Assembly (NCBI GenBank): GCA_963829135.1 | Contig: CAWHHO010000002.1 | Location: 62,001 to 126,000 of the forward strand | Length of the DNA: 64,000 bases | Direction of reading: 5' to 3' | Origin: Kumtagia sp963829135 | GTDB lineage: Bacteria; Pseudomonadota; Alphaproteobacteria; Rhizobiales; Rhizobiaceae | Shown here: positions 20,001 to 30,666 of the stretch, piece after piece | Layout of the letters: the number at the start of each line of letters is the position of its first letter | Numbering within the stretch: position 1 is the first letter of the stretch | Notes under the pieces: generated by a model | The model's database searches: none | Told to the model about the DNA's origin: nothing | The model's input: only the letters and a program-made list of their open reading frames with translations | Made by a program: the position numbers and the translations under genes

Positions 20001-22699
20001 ATGGCGAATGCGCTGCGCGATATCGAAAAACGCCCCGACCCCGACGCGCTGCTGGCGCTGTCGGGGCAGAATGGCCGCGGCCGGCTGACGCTTTTTCTCG
20101 GCGCGGCACCCGGTGTCGGCAAGACTTACGCGATGTTGGCGCGGGCGCGCCGTCTGAAGGCCGAAGGTATCGATATCGTCGTCGGCCTGGTCGAGACGCA
20201 TGGGCGCGGCGAGACGGCAGCGCTGCTCGATGGCCTGGAGGTGCTGCCGCGCCGGCAGGTCGAACACCAGGGACGTGCCATCGAGGAATTCGACCTCGAC
20301 GCGGCACTGGCCCGCCATCCCCGCATCATCATCGTCGATGAACTGGCCCATACCAACGCGCCGGGGAGCCGGCATCCCAAGCGCTACCAGGACGTCGATG
20401 AACTCATTGCCGCCGGCATCGATGTCTGGTCGGCAATGAACATCCAGCATCTCGAAAGCCTGTCGGACGTAGTGACGCAGATCACCGGCGTGCAGGTCCG
20501 CGAGCGCGTGCCGGATACGGTGCTCAGCCGCGCCGACGACGTTCTGCTTATCGATCTGCCGCCGGCCGAACTGATCGAGCGGCTGAAGGAAGGCAAGGTC
20601 TACCTGCCGGAGAACGCGCGGCGGGCCGGCGACAGCTTCTTCCGTGTCGGCAACCTCACGGCCTTGCGCGAAATGGCGTTGCGCCGCACCGCCGACCGGG
20701 TCGACGACCAGATGGTCGACTATCTGAAGCAGAACGCCATCGAAGGACCTTGGCAAACCGCCGAGCGGCTGCTGGTGTGCATCGGTCCGGATGCGCTGTC
20801 GGAAAAGGTCGTGCGCACAGCCGCGCGGCTCGCGTCCGGTCTCAATGCTCCCTGGCTGGTGGTGTCGATTGAACGCGCCGACCATTCGCCCTTGTCTGCC
20901 AAGATCGGCAATGCGGCTGGACCACGTGTTCGACCTCGCCCGAAGGACTCGGCGCGGAGACGCGGCGGGTCGTCGGAAGCGACTTCGTTGAAGAGATTTT
21001 CAATCTTGCCCGGCGCGAGCATGCCACGCAGGTCATCATCGGCGGCAGGCAACGCCGTTTTCCCGAGCGCCTGTGGCGCAAATCATTGCCGGACGCGCTT
21101 ATCGCCCACGCTTCCGGATTGGGTGTACACGTCGTGACGGAAGCCGGATTCGCGGAACCCCGGAACGAGCCGTGGAAGGCGTTTTCGATTCCCTACAAGT
21201 CGCTGGTGCGCGCAATCACCGCATCGGCTGTCTCCGTCGCTGCGGCCACGCTGATCGCCCTTGCAATCCGGCGTCTTATCGAGCTGCCGAACGTATCGTC
21301 GGTCTATCTGCTGGCCGTGCTGGCGTCCGCGATCTATGGCGGCTATGCTGCCTCCCTTGCGGCTGCTGTGCTCTCCGCGCTCGCCTATAATTTCTTCTTC
21401 ATTCCCCCGATCAGCACGTTCACCATCGCTGAGCCGCACGAGGTGGTCGGCCTGCTGATTTACTTGATCGCGGCGTTGATCGCCGGTGGGCTGACATCGC
21501 GCATCGGCGAACAGGGCCGAGCCGCCCGCACACGCGCCACATCGACCCAGTCACTCTACGATTTCTCCCGCAAGCTATCCGGCGCGGTGTTGGCGGATGA
21601 CGTCATCTGGGCATCGGTTGCGCAGGTGCGGGACGCGCTCCGGCGCAGCGTCGTCTTCCTGCTGCCCGGCAATGGCGAGCTGTCGCTGGGTGGTGCGTGG
21701 CCGCCCGACACCGAGTTGAGCGTGACCGATATGACCGCCGCGCGATGGGCCTTCGACAAACGGGAAACGGCAGGCGCTGCAACCGGCACACTTCCCAACA
21801 GCGCGTTCCAGTTCCGCCCGCTGCTCAGTCCGGCGGGCGTGGCCGGCGTCATTGGCTTCAGTCACGAGCGCCCTCTCGATGCCGGAGAGGAGCAGGTGCT
21901 GGCAACATTGCTCGACCAGATGGCGATCGCCATCGACCGCGCGCGACTCTCGCAGGAAAGCCTGGACCAGGCGGCCAGGCTGGAGGGCGAGCGGTTCCGC
22001 TCCGCACTGCTGTCATCGATCTCGCATGATCTGAAGACGCCGCTGGCCACGATTACCGGTGCGGTGTCCAGCCTGCGGGAGCTTGGCGACAAGATGACGC
22101 CGGCAAGCCGAGCCGATCTGCTCGCCTCCATCGAAGAGGAGAGCGACCGGCTGGCGCGATTCGTCGCCAACCTTTTGGACATGACGAAGATCGAGGCCGG
22201 CAATGTCGATGCGAAGCGCGACTGGATTGACGTCGCCGACGTGATCCACGCAACGCTGCAGCGCGCCACCCGCTATTTTCCGGGCCGCAAAATCGAAACA
22301 AGTATTGCGGCGGGCTTGCCGCTGATCAAAGGCGACAGCGTCCTGCTCGGCCAGGTCCTTTTCAACCTCATCGACAATGCGGTCAAATATGGAGGACGCG
22401 AACCGATCAGCCTCTATGCTCGCGCCGACACGAACGAAGTCGTCATCTCGCTGACCGACCTCGGAAGGGGTATTCCGGCAAAGGAGCTGGAAAGTGTCTT
22501 CCAGAAATTCTACCGGCGCGGCAAAGTCGACGGTCGAAGCCCCGGCACCGGACTCGGACTTGCCATCGCCAAGGGTTTTGTCGAGGCGATGGGCGGCACC
22601 ATCACGGCGGAAAGTCCGGCGGTGCGTAAGCGGGGCACACGAATGACCTTGCGTTTTCCCATTCCAAAGCCGGAAGGTGCGTCCGTGGAGAAAGCATGA
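20001..22699 (+). CDS. kdpD: KdpD, potassium/turgor sensor histidine kinase, frameshifted
   Basis: A sensor kinase of about 900 residues. The N-terminal KdpD domain has a P-loop (LFLGAAPGVGKTYAMLARAR) and IIIVDELAHTNAPGSRHPKR, then a universal-stress-like domain, four membrane helices (SSVYLLAVLASAIYGGYAAS onwards), a GAF-like region, the HisKA box (SSISHDLKTPLATITGAVSS) and the HATPase (LIDNAVKYGG, GTGLGLAIAKGFVEAMGG). Two small shifts near 20915 and 20940 break it inside the stress-protein domain. It phosphorylates KdpE when K+ is limiting, and its stop overlaps the kdpE start (ATGA). Confidence 0.93.
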
Positions 22700-23382
22700 G
22701 CCGCGACCGCATTCTCGTCGTCGACGACGAACCCCAGATACAGCGCTTTCTGCGCCCGGCGCTCGAAGCTGCCGGCTATGACGTCGTGGAGGCGATGAAC
22801 GGCGCAAACGCACTGCGGGCCGCAGCCACGGTCGCTCCGGCACTGATCATCCTCGATCTCGGTCTGCCGGATATGGACGGCAAGGACGTCATCGCCAAGC
22901 TTCGCGCCTGGTCTGAAGTGCCTATCGTCGTTCTGTCGGCGCGCGACCAGGAGGGCGAGAAAATCGCCGCGCTCGACCTCGGCGCCGACGACTATGTCGA
23001 GAAACCGTTCAGCATCGGAGAGTTGACCGCCCGCATGCGCAGCGCGCTGCGCCACCGAATGAAGGCCGAGGGCGGGCTGGCGACATTTGCCACTGACGGG
23101 CTGGAAGTGGACACCGCTAAACGCATCGTTTCGCGCGACGGCAGGGAGCTAAGGCTGACGCCGAAGGAATACGACCTGCTCGTGCTGCTTGCGCGCCATG
23201 CCGGACGAGTAGTGACGCACAAGACCTTGCTGACCTCCGTCTGGGGTCCGGCGCACGCCGAAGATATGCACTACCTCCGCGTCTTCATCGGCCAGCTGCG
23301 CGGCAAAATCGAGCGCGATCCGGCTGATCCGCAGGTGATCCGCACGGAGCCGGGCGTGGGCTATCGTCTGGTCTCGATCTAA
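22696..23382 (+). CDS. kdpE: KdpE, OmpR-family response regulator
   Basis: A 228-aa regulator with an intact receiver (acidic pair Asp10/Asp11 in VVDDEP, phospho-acceptor Asp54 in IILDLGLPDMDGKD, Lys in DDYVEKPFS) and a C-terminal winged helix (LTPKEYDLLVLLARHAGRVV, LRGKIERDPADPQVIRTEPG). It activates kdpFABC. It is translationally coupled to kdpD and closes the operon. Confidence 0.95.
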   Translation: MSRDRILVVDDEPQIQRFLRPALEAAGYDVVEAMNGANALRAAATVAPALIILDLGLPDMDGKDVIAKLRAWSEVPIVVLSARDQEGEKIAALDLGADDYVEKPFSIGELTARMRSALRHRMKAEGGLATFATDGLEVDTAKRIVSRDGRELRLTPKEYDLLVLLARHAGRVVTHKTLLTSVWGPAHAEDMHYLRVFIGQLRGKIERDPADPQVIRTEPGVGYRLVSI

Positions 23383-23587
23383 GGGCCGCAGGCATCAAGC
23401 CGGCTGTCGCGCGTGGATCCATCCCGCACGTTCGCCCGATTGACGCGCAACTGGACGACTTGCATCTTCGGTGGCAGCACATATCGCTGACATCGCAACT
23501 ATGCCAGACTGCAAGCAGCTTCGCACCCGGCCCTCGCGGCCATATCCTCGACAAAGGAAGTTCCTGAAAGCAGCGTTGGAGGAGCCC

Positions 23588-25000
23588 ATGAGACTGACGA
23601 GACGCGAATTCACCAGAGGGCTGGCTATGACGGGCGCCTTTGTCGGGCTTGGTTCCGAAAGAGCCCGCGCCCAGGACATAACGGCGGCCGAAGCCCGCGC
23701 TATTGCCAAGGAAGCCTACGTCTATGGCTTCCCGCTGGTCGACAGCTACCGCGTCGAGTACGCCTACTTCGTCAATAAGAAGGACCCGGAATACAAAGCG
23801 CCCTGGAACCAGCTCCACAATACACCCCGCGTCTACACGCCCGCCGATACGGCTATCCAGACGCCCAATTCTGACACACCATATTCGATGATCGGCATGG
23901 ACCTTCGAGCTGAGCCGATCGTCCTGACGGTGCCGAAGATCGAAAAGGATCGCTACTTCAGCATCCAGTTGATCGACGCCTACACCTTCAATTTCGACTA
24001 CATTGGCAGCCGCACTACGGGCAACGACGGCGGCAGTTTCCTCGTCGCCGGCCCGAACTGGCAGGGCAAAATGCCGGATGGCATCGCAAAAGTGTTTCGT
24101 TCAGAGACTGAGCTCGTACTCGGAGTATATCGGACACAGCTCTTCGACCCCGAAGACATCGAAAACGTCAAGAAGATCCAGGACGGCTACAAGGCGCAGC
24201 CGCTCTCGTCGTTCCTCAAGACGGCCGCACCACCGCCGGCACCCGCCATCGATTTCATCAAGCCGCTTTCGGTGGAAGACGAGCGCAGGTCGCTGGCGTT
24301 CTTCAACATCCTGAATTTCGTGCTGCAGTTCTGCCCGACCAATCCGTCCGAAACCGAGTTGATGACGCGGTTCGCACGGATCGGCGTTGGTGGAGGCAAG
24401 ACAATTGACGTTGCAACCCTTCCTCCTGCCATCAAAACGGCCATGGAACAGGGTATTGCTGACGCCTGGGTCGATTTTGAGGGGATCAAGAAGCAGTTTG
24501 ACGCGGGAACCGTGACGTCAGGCGACGTTTTCGGTACGCGAGAATACCTCAAGAATAATTACCTGTACCGAATGGCCGCTGCCGTGCTGGGAATCTATGG
24601 CAATTCCAAGCAGGAGGCGATCTATCCCGCCTACGCCATAGACAGCCAGGGCAACAAGCTCACCGGTTCCAGCAGTTACACCATTCGCTTTGCAGCGGGC
24701 GAGTTGCCGCCGGTGCATGCCTTCTGGTCGTTGACGATGTATGAAATGCCAAAGAGCCTGCTCGTGGCCAACCCGATCAACCGCTATTTGCTCAACAAGC
24801 CGATGCTGCCGCATTTCGTGAAGGGTGCCGATGGCAGCTACACCTTCTACATACAGAACCAGTCTCCAGGTAAGGATAAAGAGCCGAACTGGCTGCCTGC
24901 TCCCAAGGGTGGGTTCTTTATCGCGTTACGCTTGTACTGGCCGGAGGAAGCGGCGCTCGACGGTGCGTGGCGGCATCCACCGATCGTAAAGACACAATGA
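23588..25000 (+). CDS. Tat-exported DUF1254/DUF1214 protein
   Basis: A 470-aa protein with a twin-arginine signal (LTRREFTRGLAMTGAFVGLG, cleavage near ARAQ). DUF1254 follows (YGFPLVDSYRVEYAYFVNKK, TPNSDTPYSMIGMDLRAEPI, RYFSIQLIDAYTFNFDYIGS), then DUF1214 (PVHAFWSLTMYEMPKSLLVA, GFFIALRLYWPEEAALDG). GGAGGAG precedes the ATG at 23588; a longer upstream reading lacks support. Tat export suggests folding or cofactor loading before the periplasm. It lies 48 nt before a 38-aa membrane peptide and converges on an arylsulfatase, the same neighbourhood type as the first DUF1254 gene beside FGE. Confidence 0.87.
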   Translation: MRLTRREFTRGLAMTGAFVGLGSERARAQDITAAEARAIAKEAYVYGFPLVDSYRVEYAYFVNKKDPEYKAPWNQLHNTPRVYTPADTAIQTPNSDTPYSMIGMDLRAEPIVLTVPKIEKDRYFSIQLIDAYTFNFDYIGSRTTGNDGGSFLVAGPNWQGKMPDGIAKVFRSETELVLGVYRTQLFDPEDIENVKKIQDGYKAQPLSSFLKTAAPPPAPAIDFIKPLSVEDERRSLAFFNILNFVLQFCPTNPSETELMTRFARIGVGGGKTIDVATLPPAIKTAMEQGIADAWVDFEGIKKQFDAGTVTSGDVFGTREYLKNNYLYRMAAAVLGIYGNSKQEAIYPAYAIDSQGNKLTGSSSYTIRFAAGELPPVHAFWSLTMYEMPKSLLVANPINRYLLNKPMLPHFVKGADGSYTFYIQNQSPGKDKEPNWLPAPKGGFFIALRLYWPEEAALDGAWRHPPIVKTQ

Positions 25001-25048
25001 GCAGTCTGCCCATGGCAGGGCGCGCTGCATCGACTTGAGGGAAATGCT

Positions 25049-25165
25049 ATGCACCGAATTGTCGTGATCATCGGCGTGCTGCTTTGTATCGTGGCCATTG
25101 GCACGTATTCGCTTTGGCCCGTCGAGGAAGAGGCCGCGATTGTTGATCAACCGGCGGCCAATTAG
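25049..25165 (+). CDS. 38-aa single-span membrane peptide
   Basis: A short ORF (MHRIVVIIGVLLCIVAIGTY, then an acidic tail ending DQPAAN) with one transmembrane helix and a good GAGGGA site 6-8 nt before the ATG. It begins 48 nt after the DUF1254 stop on the same strand and is probably co-transcribed. I do not recognise it. It could be a membrane anchor or accessory of the DUF1254 protein. Confidence 0.55.
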   Translation: MHRIVVIIGVLLCIVAIGTYSLWPVEEEAAIVDQPAAN

Positions 25166-25246
25166 GCTTTTCGTCGTTACCAACTCCCAAGGACCGATTT
25201 TTAGGTCCTTTCCGGCCCGTCACCCTCATGTCCATGCGGAGCAAGG

Positions 25247-25271
25247 GGGCGACCGCATAGCGCGATCGCCC
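25247..25271. terminator. Hairpin between convergent operons
   Basis: GGGCGA (25247-25252) pairs with TCGCCC (25266-25271) and an inner CGC-ATA-GCG stem closes the loop. It lies just past the sulfatase stop and downstream of the convergent 38-aa ORF, so it could serve as a bidirectional terminator. There is no strong T-run. Confidence 0.4.
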
Positions 25272-25286
25272 TTGGTCTTGCGACGC

Positions 25287-26909
25287 CTACTGCCCGGCGT
25301 GCTGCTTCACGGCTTCCTCGATCTGCGCCTTGACCGCATCGAGGTTGAAGCTCGCACCCTTCTGCATCGGCGGATACTCGATGGCCGTCATGGCGAGCTT
25401 GCCGACTTCCTGCTGGACAAAAACGAAACGCCAGAACTCGTACATGTACCACTGATTGAAGAAGCCCTGTGCTCCCATCAACGTGCCGTTCACCGGGAAG
25501 CCCAGCCGTTCGAACGGATCAAGCCTCAGATTGGTGATTGTCGGAGCATCGACATGAACCTTCTGGCCGAGCCAGCCATTTGGCTGCTCGATGAAGCGAT
25601 ATTTGTAGTCGTCGATGCGGACGGCACCGAGCGTGCTCTCACCGAAGTAGAATATTTCATGCCGGGTCGAAGGACCCTTGCCGGTGATCATGTCCAGCTG
25701 GTTGTAGCCGTCGAGATGGTTCTTGTAGGTCGTGTCGCCGATCTTCTTTCCCTTCAGCAATTCGTCCGTGATGTTCGGGTTGCCCGCGGCCGCAACGAAA
25801 GTCGGAAGCCAATCAAGGCCCGAAATGATGCCGTTGCCGATTGAACCGGCTGGGACCTTGCCGGGCCAGCGAACCATTGCAGGCGCGCGGAAACCACCTT
25901 CATAGATCGTGCCTTTCTGTCCGTAGAACGGCGTACTGCCGCCATCCGGCCAGGTAAATGTCTCGGTGCCGTTGTCGGTGGTGAACACAACAATCGTGTT
26001 GTCGTCGACACCCATGTCCTTGAGCTTCTGCATGGTCGCACCGACGACATCGTCGAGTTGTGCCATGCCCGCTTCCTGAATCGACCAACCATTCTCCGAG
26101 TTGCGCATGCCCTCATATTTCGGCGAAAGGTGGGTGACGACATGCATTCGGGTCGGGTTGAGCCAGAGCAGGAAAGGCTTGTTGTCGGCTTTTGCCTTGT
26201 CGAGGAAGGTGAAGGCGAGATCCCGGATCTCCTCGTCCACTGTCTCCATCCGCTTCGGATAGAGCGTACCCGCATCTTCTACCCTCTGCTTGCCGACCTT
26301 GCCCCAGCGGGGGTCGACGGTCGGATCATCGGTTTCGGTCGCCCAACTGTGCACCATATTGCGCGGGCCGACTTTGTTCAGCAAATCTTGCGGATAGGCT
26401 GGGTGCGCGGGGTCTTCCATCGCGTCCAGATGATAAAGATAGCCGAAGAATTCGTCGAAGCCGTGAACCGTCGGGAGAAACTCGTTGAGATCGCCCAGAT
26501 GGTTCTTGCCGAACTGTCCGGTGGTGTAGCCCATGTCCTTGAGTGCGGTAGCCAATGTCATGGCTTCGGCCGGCAAGCCGGTCTTGGCTCCAGCTTGACC
26601 GACTGTGGTCATCCCGGTGCGGATCGGCAACTCGCCGGTGATGAACGCCGCTCTGCCCGCCGTGCAACTCGCCTCGGCATAGTAGTCCGTAAACAGCATG
26701 CCTTCGGCGGCGATCTTGTCGAGATTTGGCGTGCGCCCTGCCATCATGCCGCGATGATAGGCACCGATGTTCCAGATGCCGATATCATCGCCCATGATGA
26801 CCACAATGTTCGGCTTTTGCGCGTCTTGCGCGCCTGCCGGCAGGCTTCCGCCAACAAAGGCCGCGACGGCGACCGACAAGCCGAGCCGCAGTTTCCTGAT
26901 CGTACTCAT
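25287..26909 (-). CDS. Periplasmic type I (formylglycine-dependent) arylsulfatase
   Basis: A 540-aa sulfatase with a signal peptide (MSTIRKLRLGLSVAVAAFVG, cleavage near AGAQ). The metal-binding acid pair is in NIVVIMGDDIGIWNIG (Asp41/Asp42), and the modification motif is AEASCTAGRAAFITG, where Cys82 in C-T-A-G-R is the residue FGE turns into formylglycine. Further active-site elements are GQFGKNHLGD, NPTRMHVVTH and FTTDNGTET. It should hydrolyse organic sulfate (or phosphonate) esters in the periplasm. It reads without a single break. Its maturation needs an FGE, and one with both catalytic cysteines is at 3757-4746. Confidence 0.93.
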   Translation of the reverse strand: MSTIRKLRLGLSVAVAAFVGGSLPAGAQDAQKPNIVVIMGDDIGIWNIGAYHRGMMAGRTPNLDKIAAEGMLFTDYYAEASCTAGRAAFITGELPIRTGMTTVGQAGAKTGLPAEAMTLATALKDMGYTTGQFGKNHLGDLNEFLPTVHGFDEFFGYLYHLDAMEDPAHPAYPQDLLNKVGPRNMVHSWATETDDPTVDPRWGKVGKQRVEDAGTLYPKRMETVDEEIRDLAFTFLDKAKADNKPFLLWLNPTRMHVVTHLSPKYEGMRNSENGWSIQEAGMAQLDDVVGATMQKLKDMGVDDNTIVVFTTDNGTETFTWPDGGSTPFYGQKGTIYEGGFRAPAMVRWPGKVPAGSIGNGIISGLDWLPTFVAAAGNPNITDELLKGKKIGDTTYKNHLDGYNQLDMITGKGPSTRHEIFYFGESTLGAVRIDDYKYRFIEQPNGWLGQKVHVDAPTITNLRLDPFERLGFPVNGTLMGAQGFFNQWYMYEFWRFVFVQQEVGKLAMTAIEYPPMQKGASFNLDAVKAQIEEAVKQHAGQ

Positions 26910-27315
26910 TGCAAGACCTCCCTGACCGCCTGAAGTGGGGCCGGCAGCCGATGCCCACTGAGATGTGAAAGTGATCTTTCTTCGTCAGCGCAACGCTCAC
27001 CCCAGTGCTCGGGAGAGACATAAAACCGAACCCGCATCGATCGGTTCTCACCGACGCCGGGCGGCGTGACTTCCAGACTGCGGAAATGGCAGATAGCACC
27101 GCGCCTTGACGCGCCACCCCAAAAATATGCCGTCCCTGGGCGGCGAAAGGGGAAACCTGCTTGAAATGTGCTGCTAGCTTACTCCTCGGGGAGCGCACTG
27201 AAAAGCTAAGAATGCAGGGTCAATATAGGCCTTTAGCCAGCGATGCACCGCAGTCCGTCGCGGCAACGCGCATTCCCCTGGAACGAAGCCGCCTGAAATG
27301 CTCGACAGAGCAGAT
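26910..27315. other. Non-coding gap upstream of the sulfatase
   Basis: About 400 nt between the sulfatase start and the end of the histidine-kinase gene, both on the minus strand. It must hold the sulfatase promoter. I see no ORF with a ribosome site, no strong palindrome and no RNA gene. Confidence 0.5.
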
Positions 27316-29593
27316 TCAGGAGATGCCTGCGAGGAGGGCGACTGCCCCGCGGATCGAATCACGCGAGAACGGCTTCTCTACCACCGGCCGTCGGGCGCGC
27401 TCCAGAAAAAGCGCCGCGGAGCTGCCCAGCGTGTCTCCGGTCACGAAGATAAATCTGTCCGCAGCCTCCGGCATGACCTCGACTGCCCAGTCGAAAAGGT
27501 CGGGGCCGCCGAGGTGCGGCATTCTAAGGTCGCAGAATACTGCATCGAAAGCAGTGGCCGCCATTGCCGACTTAGCTGCAGAAACATCCTCCACGGTGGT
27601 GACGACGAAACCTTCGTGCTCCAAAAAAATCGCCAAAGCCTCCGCAACATCCGGCTCATCGTCAACGACCAGCGCGGTGCGGCCGACCACGCCCGTAGAT
27701 GGCGGTTCTTCCTTGCTGACCGGGTGAATTTCGAGGTCCGTCTCCAAGGGAAGTCGCACCTGGAAATGCGCCCCGACCGGCGTGTCGAGCAGTTCCAAGC
27801 CGTCCTTTGTGGGCCTGTACCACCCCGGTCGAAAAGGCGAGGCCGATGCCGGTGCCGAGCCCCTGCGGTTTGGTCGTGAAAAACGGATCGAAGATCCGGT
27901 TGCGTATCTCAGGCGGGACGCCAGGTCCATTGTCGGAGACGAGTATCCGAATATCGCCACCTTCTCGCTCCGTCTCGATCACGATCCGCCGCGGGACGGG
28001 CACGCCTTGCAAAGCTTGCTGTGCATTGATTATCAGATTGTAGAGCACCTGATGCAGCTGGTCCGGGTCGACCTGCAGCGGCGGCAGATCATCCGCCAGG
28101 TTGCACTCGACCTCAACGCCACTGATGCGCAATCCGTAACCCGCGATATCGAGCGCCGCGCGGATAAGCTCATTGATATCGACGCTCAGGCGCTCGGGCT
28201 TTCGCTCCCGCGCCATAGCCAGGAACGTCTGCACGATGCGCGCGCAGCGGTCTGCGGCGCGCTTGATCTTCCCGGCGCGCTCGGCGTGCACCGTGCCGGC
28301 CAAATGCTCCTCCAGCATCAGGGACTGTCCGACGACGACCGTCAATGGATTGTTGAGTTCATGCGAGACGCCGGCAAGCAGCGACCCAAGCGCATTGAGC
28401 CGCTCGCCTTGCGCCAGCGCCTCGCGCGATCGCGCCAGTTCCGCCTGGGCTGCCTTCATAGCCGTCAGATCGAGAATACTGCCGACAATGACAGGTTGGC
28501 CATCCATCTCGATGTGGCGCCAGCTCAACGAAACGGGAAACACCGAACCATCCAGGCGCCGGAATTCAACTTCGATGCCATCGGCCCGAGCGCGCTGCCG
28601 CGATAGCTTCTTGACGCGTTGATAGTCGTCCTGATTGGCAAACCAGCGATGTTGCCGGAAACGGTCCTCATCGCTGGGACCGACCCCCATGATCTCTCGA
28701 AAAGCAGGGTTGTCGATCATCAACTGACCTGTGCGGCGATCGATAAACACCACCGGGACCGGATGGTGGTGCGTGATCTCGCGAAAGCGGCGTTCGCTTT
28801 CCTGTAATCGCTCGGCGGCCCGCTTCTGTTCGGTGATGTCGATATCAAACCCGCCAATGCGCGCTCGCTGCTGATCGGCCCACAAGACCGGAAATCGAAC
28901 CACCAAACTCCAGGCGTAGTCCGTCGCGTTGCCGAGAAACTCTTCGACCGCGATCGCCTGCCCCGATTCCAGGACGCGGCGGTCGTTCTCCGCGATCATT
29001 TCCGCTTCTTCGGGTTCAAAGATGTCCGCGGCGGTCAACCCGATCACGCTTCCCGCCGGCCGCGCAAAGACTTTCTCCATCTCCGGGTTGGCCATCACGT
29101 AGCGTCCGTCGGCGTCCTTCAAGTACATGCCGATCGGGGCATACTGCATGAATGCAGCCAAGCGGGCTTCGCTGGCGCGAAACGCTGCTTCGGCGGTATG
29201 GCGTTCCGTCAAGTCGCGCAAGGTCGTTATGAAGAAGCGCCGCTCGCCGCTCCAGACCTCTGTAACTGCGATTTCGACCGGGAACTCACTGCCATCGGCC
29301 CGAATGGCAATCTGCTCGACGCGGCGTCCGAGGACGCCCGGACTCCCATCTGCCTGATTTCTGGCGCGGTTCTTGCGCAAATGCGGCGGCATCACGTGGT
29401 CAAAGATCTTCGCTCCAACAGCCTGCGCGCGCGAATAGCCCAAAGTCACCTCGGCAGCCTGATTGAGCTCGACGACACGTCCGCTTTCGTCGGTGACGAC
29501 AATACAGTCGAGGCACGAGCGCATTGCCGAAGCAAGAAGTCCGTCCATGAATGCCCGTTCGGCGTCTCTGTGTTCCAAGGTCAGGCCTCTCAC
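27316..29593 (-). CDS. PAS hybrid sensor histidine kinase with C-terminal receiver, frameshifted
   Basis: A soluble-looking hybrid kinase of about 760 residues. It has three PAS/PAC units (IVVTDESGRVVELNQAAEVT; YAPIGMYLKDADGRYVMANP; PVVFIDRRTGQLMIDNPAFR), a coiled segment, HisKA (LLAGVSHELNNPLTVVVGQS), HATPase (DNGPGVPPEIRNRIFDPFFT, GLGTGIGLAFSTGVV) and a receiver (ALVVDDEPDVAEA, acceptor Asp in DAVFCDLRMP). A frameshift near 27815 lies between the ATPase and the receiver. The only upstream start is a GTG at 29593; an ATG 15 codons in is an alternative. No transmembrane helix, so the signal is intracellular. The adjacency to the sulfatase may be regulatory. Confidence 0.88.
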
Positions 29594-29843
29594 AAAAGCC
29601 TTTGCTTAAAAGCGCGCGGCACAGCAGCTAAATCCCTCCGCGCATGGCAACGACAGCCACAACTGACACGTTGTGCGCTAGCCGTAAATTCCTTTGAGGC
29701 GCACTGTCCCCACAGCCGCAACGATTGGTGGGCGCAATAGGGTTGCTGGTGCCTTAACGTACATCCAGCGTTGACGATGCGGCAATCCCGGAGCGCCGGT
29801 GCTGCATCTCCAGTAGCCTGAACGGTCTTAAGCCATCGGGTGC

Positions 29844-30338
29844 TCAGGCTATCCACATACCATGCCGCTTATGCCAGTCGGCTATCGATTCTTCCGGGTA
29901 GAGGTCGAAGCTGAGGTCCCCTTTGGCGATATTGGGGTCTACCCAATTCGCCTTGTACTTCAGCATGATATGCGTTCGCTGAGGCGGCTCCGGCAGGTCC
30001 GTATCGATTGCTGACGCAAACGGATGAACCAGTGCCGGCCAGGTTGGATCGTACAGCCATAAAGACGTGCCGCACTTCCTGCAAAAGCTCCGTTCTCCTG
30101 TCGATTTCTCTCCGTGGTGCTCGTCGTCGCTGATTTGCGCGCGGTACACGCCGATGCTGCGTTTTCCTTTGACGATCAAAGTCGCGAACTCTGCACCAAG
30201 GTTGATCGCGTATCCGCCGCCGCCTTGCTGCTTTCGACAGATCGAACAATAGCAGAGCTGATACGGCACTGGTGTGTGGCTCATCACCCGAAACGATACG
30301 GCACCGCAACGGCAGGCGCCTGTCAACAGCATAGGCAT
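29844..30338 (-). CDS. GFA/CENP-V family zinc protein
   Basis: A 164-aa protein of the glutathione-dependent formaldehyde-activating (GFA) fold. The zinc ligands are visible: Cys9/Cys11 (CRC), Cys29/Cys31/Cys34 (CYCSIC) and Cys86/Cys89 (CRKC). True Gfa acts on S-hydroxymethylglutathione, but most family members are of unknown function, so the call stays at family level. It is a stand-alone gene; 250 nt downstream separate it from the kinase start. Confidence 0.88.
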   Translation of the reverse strand: MPMLLTGACRCGAVSFRVMSHTPVPYQLCYCSICRKQQGGGGYAINLGAEFATLIVKGKRSIGVYRAQISDDEHHGEKSTGERSFCRKCGTSLWLYDPTWPALVHPFASAIDTDLPEPPQRTHIMLKYKANWVDPNIAKGDLSFDLYPEESIADWHKRHGMWIA

Positions 30339-30512
30339 GGCATCCTCTGCAATATGGGAACCGATGCAAACTCATTTGCGTGGTGTTTGGTTGCGCGGTT
30401 GCATCGCGTGCCTCAGGTGAATCGCTCAGGATCGTCGGCGCAATGCGATAGACTCGCCGGGTGAATCGCCATTCTGTGATGGAACTCAGCGCCGTTCGGG
30501 CGGTTGGTACGG

Positions 30513-30635
30513 ATGCACGACTCCGACCCCCACAGCTATTTCGAGCCCAATAATCCGAGATTCTTTCTCGTATTGTTCGCAATTCTCGGCGTTTTCACGT
30601 TAACTGCTCTCGCAATGCTCGTTTTGTCGCTGTGA
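30513..30635 (+). CDS. 40-aa single-span membrane peptide (tentative)
   Basis: A short ORF (MHDSDPHSYFEPNNPRFFLV, then LFAILGVFTLTALAMLVLSL) with a polar N-terminus and one C-terminal helix. The ribosome site is weak (GGTACGG). It lies 31 nt before the next ORF on the same strand. No family recognised; it may be chance. Confidence 0.4.
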   Translation: MHDSDPHSYFEPNNPRFFLVLFAILGVFTLTALAMLVLSL

Positions 30636-30666
30636 GCAAAAAGAAAAGCGTGGTCAATCAGCAGAA

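Noticed and set aside
25098..25844. 248-aa plus-strand ORF
   Set aside because: Mostly antisense to the sulfatase C-terminus.
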